Assembly: GCA_021160185.1 (NCBI GenBank) | Contig: JAGHDA010000207.1 | Location: 1 to 20,726 of the forward strand | Origin: Verrucomicrobiota bacterium | Lineage (GTDB): Bacteria > Verrucomicrobiota > Verrucomicrobiia > Limisphaerales > CAZBKV01 | DNA length: 20,726 nucleotides | Direction: 5' to 3' | Shown: positions 15,944 through 20,726 of the stretch, in pieces | How positions within the stretch are numbered: position 1 is the stretch's first letter | How the letters are laid out: each line of letters starts with the position of its first letter | The notes under the pieces: generated by a model | Databases searched by the model: none | Told to the model about the DNA's origin: nothing | What the model saw: the letters and a program-made list of their open reading frames with translations, nothing else | Program-made: the position numbers and the translations under genes

Positions 15944-16750
15944 CTACCGAATGCGGTGGGGTTGACATCTTTGGAGAAGGCGTCGCCAGAGCTGTTTCCA
16001 CCGCGGAAGGGGGCCGCGGTCGGGCTTGAGCGGAGCCAGGGGGGGATGCGGCGCGACAGGCAAGGCCTCGCGCGCCTTGCGCCATTCGTCGTGGTGGTAG
16101 ATCCGCACGCCGTCGAAGGTGTGGGTCGTGGGCCAGCCCCACACTTTGCGTCGATAGTAAGCCCGGTAGTTGTAGACGCACGGCAGGATGGTCAATTTGT
16201 CCAGGTAACGGGCGAAGACGACCTCGTTGAGCGCGAGTTGGTCGTCCACGCAATTGCGGAACCGGATGCGGCCTCGCGCCACGATTTCTTCCCGAAGCGG
16301 CCGGGAAGCCCGCACGTCCCAGAAAGTGACGCCGGCGTTGAGAAAATTGCCGGTGTAGACCTTTCCTTCGAGGTAGCGTCCGCCGGGGTGCTCCGTGGCG
16401 GCGGCCAACCAGCCGCCTTTGAGCAGTTCGGGGATTTCGGGAATTGGCTGGAGGCAAAAGACGTCGCAACCGTCCACGACCAGCGCATAGTCCGCGTCCA
16501 GCTCGTCGATGAAGAGCCAGCGCCGGAAGTCCGCGTCCCGGATCGGATGGGAGAAGGAAGGATCGGGCTTGCGCAGGTGGTAGGCGACGCCGGGGACGCG
16601 GCGCTTGGGGAGCTCAGTGCCGAGGATGAAGGCGTGCAGTTCAAGAAACGGGTTGATCCGGAAACTGATGAACGTCTCGTCCAGCCGCTCGGCATGGTCG
16701 CCGAACACGACAGTGACCGCCGCCTGTTTGGTTTGGGAACGGCCTGTCAT
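15944..16750 (-). CDS. glycosyltransferase-like protein (GT8-like)
   Basis: This 268-aa protein has the signature of a GT-A-fold transferase close to family GT8. An ADYALVVDGCD segment (86-96) offers a DxxD metal and nucleotide-sugar site. NAGVTFWDV (138-146) matches the GT8 'NAG' block, and VDDQLALN (168-175) supplies the acidic acceptor-side motif. The HH pair at 219-220 in RIYHHDEW matches the late His that closes the metal site. The Arg/Lys-rich C-terminal tail may contact the membrane. No signal peptide is seen. It begins in an ATGA overlap with the methyltransferase gene, so the two are translationally coupled. Donor and acceptor are unknown; a role in surface glycan or lipid-linked sugar decoration is inferred from the methyltransferase neighbour. 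Confidence 0.72.
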   Translation of the reverse strand: MTGRSQTKQAAVTVVFGDHAERLDETFISFRINPFLELHAFILGTELPKRRVPGVAYHLRKPDPSFSHPIRDADFRRWLFIDELDADYALVVDGCDVFCLQPIPEIPELLKGGWLAAATEHPGGRYLEGKVYTGNFLNAGVTFWDVRASRPLREEIVARGRIRFRNCVDDQLALNEVVFARYLDKLTILPCVYNYRAYYRRKVWGWPTTHTFDGVRIYHHDEWRKAREALPVAPHPPLAPLKPDRGPLPRWKQLWRRLLQRCQPHRIR

Positions 16751-17664
16751 TGGCGGGGGTTTTTCGAGACCGACCTGAAAGAGCGCCGATTGCGCCAGGC
16801 GTAAGCCCCGTTGAAGGGGGAGTGCCGGAACGCTTCTATGGCTCGCGCGGCGCGCGGGCAGGCTTCAAGAAATTTGCGGCGGATCCTGACGCTCCAAGGA
16901 GCCGCCGGCTTCCGCTCCGGAGAGCCTTGTTCCCGGCCGGTCCACAAGCTCACGTAATCGCTCTGTTGCGGCCATCTGGAAAACAACGGCTTTACGGCCG
17001 CCCGCCGCGCCTGAACGAAGAGGAGCGCGGGAAAGGCGTTGATCACATTCACCCGCGCGCGGATTCTTTCCGGATCGGCCGCTTCAAACCACCGGCGCAA
17101 GGGGCCGTATTCCACGGCGATCATCCGCTCCACACAGAAGCCGTTTTCTTCGTTGAGGGTTCGATAAAAAAGCTCCGGACTGAACTGGTAAAAGCCGTGG
17201 CCGCAATAGTTGTTGGCCGGGGTGTGAAGGATCAGCCTCCCGCCGGGCTTGACCATTTCCATGCAATTCCGCAGAGCTGTCGGGAAATTGAACACGTGCT
17301 CGATCGTGCCGAAATCGCAGACTGCGTCAAACGCCTGACGGAGAGATTCGGGCGCGGGCTCGTTCAGGTCGTGAATCACCGAGGCTCCTTCGTAGTCGGA
17401 GCGGTCCAGGGTTTCGATTTCTTGAGCGCCCAGCGCTTTCCAGAAAGGCTCCGCAAAAGGAGGCTCCTCATCGCTTTCAAACACAGCGTCCGCCGCCTCT
17501 TCGGGAAAACCGAACCGGCGGAAAAGTCGGCGCGTTTCGCGCTTGCCCGGGAAGTAACGTTGCCGCCCCAGCGTAAGGCAACGGTCGAAGCGGACGCCTT
17601 GTTGACGGCTTTGGAGCAGAAAGCGAGCTGACTCAACGTCGATTCCCATGCCGAGGGCCTTCAT
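16747..17664 (-). CDS. class I SAM-dependent methyltransferase
   Basis: This 305-aa protein looks like a class I methyltransferase of the Methyltransf_11 type. The clear part is the second half of the fold: DAVCDFGTIEHVFNFP (113-128), then VKPGGRLILHTPANN (138-152) and FSPELFYRTL (161-170). The glycine-rich SAM loop (motif I) is degenerate; residues 76-100 (about LGA...VIHDLN) sit where it should be, so binding of SAM is likely but not proven. The C-terminal third is Arg-rich without recognised motifs. The ATG at 17664 has no clear ribosome site; an ATG five codons later (17649) is possible. Its stop overlaps the glycosyltransferase start by ATGA. It reads away from the TIM-barrel gene, 96 bases apart. 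Target is probably a sugar or glycan, by context. Confidence 0.75.
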   Translation of the reverse strand: MKALGMGIDVESARFLLQSRQQGVRFDRCLTLGRQRYFPGKRETRRLFRRFGFPEEAADAVFESDEEPPFAEPFWKALGAQEIETLDRSDYEGASVIHDLNEPAPESLRQAFDAVCDFGTIEHVFNFPTALRNCMEMVKPGGRLILHTPANNYCGHGFYQFSPELFYRTLNEENGFCVERMIAVEYGPLRRWFEAADPERIRARVNVINAFPALLFVQARRAAVKPLFSRWPQQSDYVSLWTGREQGSPERKPAAPWSVRIRRKFLEACPRAARAIEAFRHSPFNGAYAWRNRRSFRSVSKNPRQ

Positions 17665-17760
17665 AGCAGATGGCCGGAAGGCCCGTCAACGCGCCCGGGC
17701 CTCGCGCGCCGCGCCGGTTATGGCCTTGCCAAGATCGCGGCGGGGCGGCGAAATGAACAA

Positions 17761-18750
17761 ATGCCATACCTTCCAAGCAAGCAAGAGCGAGAGGGAACGG
17801 TTTCACGCCGGGAGTTTTTGGGGCGCGCGGCGGCATGGAGCGCGGGGTTGGCGGCGAGCGCCGCGCCGGCTCGGCCCGGGGCCGTTGAAAAGGGGGCGCA
17901 GCCGGCCGCGGCGCGGCTCGGCGGCCCGGTGTTCGGCGCGGGATCGGATCCGGAGCGCCTGGCCCGCGCGCACAAGCAGTTGGGATATGCGGCGGCCTAT
18001 TGTCCCCCGGCCCGGGCGGGCGACCTTGACCGGGTTCGGGCGATTCGCAAGGCGTTCGCCCGGGAAGGAATTGTGATCGCTGAGGTGGGGCGCTGGGTGA
18101 ACCTGCTTGCCCGCGATCCGAAGGAGCGGAAGGCAAACCTGGAGCGCGTCGCCGAAGGGTTGGCCTTGGCGGAGGAGGCAGGCGCGCTGTGCTGCGTGGA
18201 CATCGTAGGTTCATTTCACCCCAACGTCTGGTACGGCCCTCATCCGAAGAACATAAGCCGCGAGTGCTTCGACGCCGCGGTCGAGAACGCCCGCAAGATC
18301 ATCGACGCGGTGAAGCCGCGCCGGGCCAAGTTCTGTTACGAGATGATGGGCTGGACGATTCCCGACAGCCCCGACGCCTATCTAGAACTGATTCGAGCGG
18401 TGGACCGCAAGGCCTTCGGCGCGCATCTGGATCCGTGCAATCTGATCAATTCCCCTCGCCGTTTCTACGACAACGCCGCAGTGATCCGAGAATGCTTCCG
18501 AAAATTGGGGCCTTGGATCGTGAGCTGCCATGCGAAGGATCTGGCCTGGAAGATCGAAATGAACGTCCACTTCCTGGAAGTCCGGCCCGGGCTGGGGCAG
18601 ATCGATTACAAGACCTACCTGAGGGAGCTGGCTCGGCTGCCTCATCGGCCGCCGTTGATGATGGAACATCTCTCCAAGGCCGAGGACTATGCCGCCGCAG
18701 CCGCGTTCATCCGGAAGACTGGTCGGGAAATCGGGGTGGCGGTTTCGTGA
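17761..18750 (+). CDS. Tat-exported sugar phosphate isomerase/epimerase-like TIM-barrel protein
   Basis: This 329-aa protein belongs to the xylose isomerase-like TIM-barrel (AP_endonuc_2) superfamily. The N-terminus has a twin-arginine signal: SRREFLG (15-21, R16/R17) then a hydrophobic stretch ending near APA (34-36), so the protein is probably folded and exported by Tat. Candidate metal ligands in the barrel are E194 (CYEMMGW), D224 (AHLDPCN), H257 (VSCHAKD) and E302 (MMEHL), which is the usual Glu-Asp-His-Glu set. The ATG at 17761 is the only start that puts the Tat motif near the N-terminus; its ribosome site is weak. The frame starting at the neighbouring ATG 17753 lacks the motif. The substrate is unknown; Tat-exported members of this family are frequent in PVC genomes. 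It stands alone, divergent from the methyltransferase. Confidence 0.88.
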   Translation: MPYLPSKQEREGTVSRREFLGRAAAWSAGLAASAAPARPGAVEKGAQPAAARLGGPVFGAGSDPERLARAHKQLGYAAAYCPPARAGDLDRVRAIRKAFAREGIVIAEVGRWVNLLARDPKERKANLERVAEGLALAEEAGALCCVDIVGSFHPNVWYGPHPKNISRECFDAAVENARKIIDAVKPRRAKFCYEMMGWTIPDSPDAYLELIRAVDRKAFGAHLDPCNLINSPRRFYDNAAVIRECFRKLGPWIVSCHAKDLAWKIEMNVHFLEVRPGLGQIDYKTYLRELARLPHRPPLMMEHLSKAEDYAAAAAFIRKTGREIGVAVS

Positions 18751-19034
18751 GCGCCAAGGGCTCGAACGCCTGTTCGCCCGAGGCCTGGCGCATCAAGCTC
18801 CATCGGTCGCAACGGCCCGGAGCGCGGGAGAAAGAGTCGGCCGAGGACCTGCGCCGCGGGCGTGTCCCTTCCAAGTTTCATTGTAAAACGCGCCGCCAGG
18901 TTCCTTGTTGGTTGACGGCGCATCGGCGGCGAGCGCCTGTGGGAGATGGAAAACCGCCGCCGGGCTTGCCGCGCGGCAAGCCGAGGCTTTCGGCGGGAAA
19001 GATGCCCCGGCGGCGGCGGGACAGTTTCGAGGCT
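18751..19034. other. non-coding gap with palindromic element
   Basis: These 284 bases separate the TIM-barrel gene (+) and the radical SAM gene (-), which converge. I see no gene, tRNA or recognisable riboswitch in 18751-18949. A hairpin element at 18950-18996 is listed separately. Confidence 0.5.
18950..18996 (-). terminator. palindromic hairpin, probable terminator of the accD-radical SAM unit
   Basis: A perfect 20-base palindrome (18963-18982, ggcttgccgc and its complement) is flanked by an outer stem of CCGCCG (18957-18962) with CGGCGG (18991-18996) across an eight-base bulge. On the minus strand the structure is followed by CGG then TTTTCC (18948-18953). It lies about 40 bases past the radical SAM stop at 19035. 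Confidence 0.6.
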
Positions 19035-19922
19035 TTACGGATAGACGCCGACCGCCGCGCCGAGCCGTCGGCGAAGCGCTTCGGCAAAGGCTTCCAGCTC
19101 CTCCGCGCTCAGGCGCGCCGCCCACGGCTCCGGGGCGGGACGGGCGATCGTGTAGGCTTGGATTTCTTTGATCCGGCCGCCGGCCGCTGTGATTTCCTCC
19201 AACCGGCGGCAGTAAGCGTCGAATTCAGCCGGAGGCATCGGCTCGCCCCGAATTTTGAGGAAGAGGGTTTGGATTACAATCGGCCGTTCCAAGGCGGTCC
19301 GCCGGATGTTGTCGAGGATGCGCTGGAAGCGGACAAAGCTGCGGTTCACCAGCCGGTAGTGCTCCTCCGTGCCCGCGTCCAGCTTGGCCCATACCTCGCC
19401 GCCGTTGGCGTCCAGGATGCGAAGTCCGCGCCGAACCGCCGCCTTGTCCAGGCCCGCCGCGTTGGTGATCAGCACGATCTTCGCCTGTTCCTCGCCGCAA
19501 TCCCGCCGCGTTCCCGCCACGGCTTCGACGAACCGGTCAAAGTCCGGGACAAGAGTCGGCTCCCCGTCTCCGCTGAAGGCGAAGTCGCGGATCGTGAGCT
19601 CGGCGGCGTCCAGCCCGGCGAAGCGCGGATCCCGCCCCAACGCGCCTTCCCGAATTGCGCCGACGAGGCGGTCAAGCTCCTCACGCACGCTCTCCGGGGT
19701 CGGTTGAATTTGCAGTCCCGGTCGGCTTCGGTCCACTTCGCAGTATACGCAGTTGAAATTGCAGCGCTTGTCCGGGTTCAGGTTGATCCCCAAGGAAAGG
19801 CCCTTGGCGCGTCGGGAGATCACTGGGTAAACAAACCGGAACGCCGGAAAGTCGCGGCGATGATCGCGGACGGCGGCCATTTCGGAAGAGATTTTTAGCT
19901 TCGGGTTTTCCGGCGCGCTCAT
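19035..19922 (-). CDS. radical SAM protein
   Basis: This 295-aa protein is a radical SAM enzyme, which uses a [4Fe-4S] cluster to cleave S-adenosylmethionine and start radical chemistry. The cluster motif is C54-NFN-C58-VY-C61, that is CxxxCxxC. FSGDGEPTL (116-124) is the SAM-binding 'GGE'-type strand, and IVLITNAAG (149-157) and VWAKLDAG (177-184) are further core strands of the barrel. The overall order resembles the COG0731-type Fe-S oxidoreductases, a group of poorly characterised proteins. No extra cluster domain is seen. Its ATG overlaps the accD stop in ATGA, so its translation is probably coupled to accD; AAGG lies 7 bases before the start. The target is unknown. Family is firm, function is not. 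Confidence 0.9.
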   Translation of the reverse strand: MSAPENPKLKISSEMAAVRDHRRDFPAFRFVYPVISRRAKGLSLGINLNPDKRCNFNCVYCEVDRSRPGLQIQPTPESVREELDRLVGAIREGALGRDPRFAGLDAAELTIRDFAFSGDGEPTLVPDFDRFVEAVAGTRRDCGEEQAKIVLITNAAGLDKAAVRRGLRILDANGGEVWAKLDAGTEEHYRLVNRSFVRFQRILDNIRRTALERPIVIQTLFLKIRGEPMPPAEFDAYCRRLEEITAAGGRIKEIQAYTIARPAPEPWAARLSAEELEAFAEALRRRLGAAVGVYP

Positions 19923-20726
19923 GAGGCGGCCTTGGGTTGGGATGTCGAAGCGGGGCGAGCCCCTTCCTTAGTGTGAGCGGAAAGGAACTCGAGGAAAAAC
20001 GCCAGCCTGTCCCGGAGTTGGGGGCGGGGGATGATTGCGTCAATCAAGCCGTGCTCCTGCAGGAACTCGGCCGTCTGGAACCCGGGCGGGAGGCTCGCCT
20101 GGGTGGTGTCCTTGATCACTCGCGGGCCCGCAAAACCGATCATCGCGCCCGGCTCGGCCACGATGAGGTCTCCCAGACTTGCGTAGCTGGCCATGACGCC
20201 CGCGGTGGTGGGGTGGGTGAGGACGCTGATGTAGGGCAAGCGCAAGCGGCCGAAGTAGGCCAGCGCCGCGGAGGTCTTGGCCATTTGCATCAGGCTCAAC
20301 AGCCCTTCGTACATGCGAGCGCCTCCGCTGCTGGAGACGATCACGAGGGGCAGGCGCTGCGCGGCGGCGGTCTCGATGAGGCGGGTGATTTTTTCTCCCA
20401 CCACCGAGCCCATCGAGCCTCCTAGGAAACGGAAGTCCATCACGGCCAAAGCCAGGGCGCGGCCCTTGAGCTTGCCCAGGCCGGTCAGCGCGGCGTCTTT
20501 CAGGCCGGTCTTCTCGCGGTTCTGTTCAAGCTTCTCCTGGTAGGCCGCCGCGCCGGTAAACCGGAGGGCGTCCACGCTGGCCATCTCCGCGTCCATCTCT
20601 TGAAAGCTGTCCGGATCGAGGAGGCGGCGGATGCGCTCGGGGGCGCTCATCGGGAAGTGGAAGCCGCACTTGGGACAGACGCGGAAGTTTTCCTCCAGCT
20701 CCTTGTCGTAGATCATTTCCCCGCAC
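19919..20726 (-). CDS. accD: acetyl-CoA carboxylase carboxyltransferase subunit beta (5' end missing)
   Basis: AccD forms, with AccA, the carboxyltransferase that moves CO2 from biotin-carboxyl-carrier protein to acetyl-CoA, making malonyl-CoA for fatty acid synthesis. The window cuts the N-terminus just inside the zinc ribbon: the second Cys of the first pair (codon at 20723-20725, CGEMIYDKELEE) and the second pair (VCPKCGFHF) are visible. The crotonase-like core then runs with GGSMGSVVGEKITRL, the SSSGGARMYEG oxyanion-hole segment, MQMAKTSAAL, THPTTAGVMASYA and EPGAMIGFAGPRVI. About 268 residues are visible of a family norm near 290-305, so the missing piece is short. The C-terminus has a polar tail. 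Its stop overlaps the radical SAM start. Confidence 0.98.
   Translation of the reverse strand, partial: CGEMIYDKELEENFRVCPKCGFHFPMSAPERIRRLLDPDSFQEMDAEMASVDALRFTGAAAYQEKLEQNREKTGLKDAALTGLGKLKGRALALAVMDFRFLGGSMGSVVGEKITRLIETAAAQRLPLVIVSSSGGARMYEGLLSLMQMAKTSAALAYFGRLRLPYISVLTHPTTAGVMASYASLGDLIVAEPGAMIGFAGPRVIKDTTQASLPPGFQTAEFLQEHGLIDAIIPRPQLRDRLAFFLEFLSAHTKEGARPASTSQPKAAS

Noticed and set aside
18687..18923. Minus-strand 78-codon frame in the gap after the TIM-barrel gene
   Set aside because: It overlaps the end of the TIM-barrel gene, has no ribosome site or motif, and ends in a poly-Ala stretch.
18751..18949. Possible riboswitch or small RNA in the non-coding gap
   Set aside because: No conserved riboswitch core was recognised on either strand; only general GC-rich short repeats.
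18189..19898. Plus-strand 569-codon frame crossing the gap at 18751-19034
   Set aside because: It overlaps the TIM-barrel gene out of frame and the radical SAM gene in antisense; composition is typical of shadow frames.

Overview
The window is GC-rich, densely coded bacterial chromosome with 13 complete or nearly complete genes, two genes cut by the window edges (a Gfo/Idh/MocA oxidoreductase on the left, accD on the right) and two tRNA genes. It carries core genes (purA, uppS, uvrC, accD, tRNA-Val, tRNA-Ser) beside glycan-catabolism genes and an LpxR-type lipid A deacylase. LpxR implies an outer membrane with lipid A. A secreted sulfatase, a heparinase II/III-like protein, a Gfo/Idh/MocA oxidoreductase and a Tat-exported xylose-isomerase-like TIM barrel are a gene mix typical of the PVC group (Verrucomicrobiota, Planctomycetota, Lentisphaerota, Kiritimatiellota). 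That placement is inferred from gene content only.

Layout. (1) 1-6671 is a glycan-degradation region: the end of an oxidoreductase (+), a strong hairpin, a heparinase II/III-like protein (-), and, divergently, a sulfatase followed by an L-fucose-isomerase-like protein (+) that ends in a classic intrinsic terminator. (2) 6758-7651 holds tRNA-Val(GAC) and a YdfG-like short-chain dehydrogenase (+). (3) 7627-11459 is a minus-strand housekeeping run, purA - uppS - uvrC; the 3' end of uvrC overlaps the 3' end of the dehydrogenase. (4) 11598-13370 holds a REC-PAS-PP2C signalling protein and tRNA-Ser(CGA), both minus. (5) 13523-14566 is lpxR (+). (6) 14590-17664 is a minus-strand run: methyltransferase, glycosyltransferase (ATGA overlap), LarA-like protein. 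(7) 17761-18750 is the Tat-exported TIM-barrel protein (+), followed by a 284-base non-coding gap with a large palindromic hairpin. (8) 19035-20726 is accD and a radical SAM gene joined by an ATGA overlap (-).

How the parts may work together. The heparinase-like protein and the sulfatase both have export signals and could depolymerise and desulfate a uronate-containing or sulfated glycan. The isomerase-like protein and the oxidoreductase have no visible export signal and could process the released sugars. There is no SusC/SusD pair, transporter or formylglycine-generating enzyme in the window. No phage, insertion sequence, CRISPR array or defence system was seen. I did not find a clearly unprecedented system. 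The least explained items are the divergent isomerase, the LarA-like protein behind a glycan-modifying gene pair, and the radical SAM protein coupled to accD.
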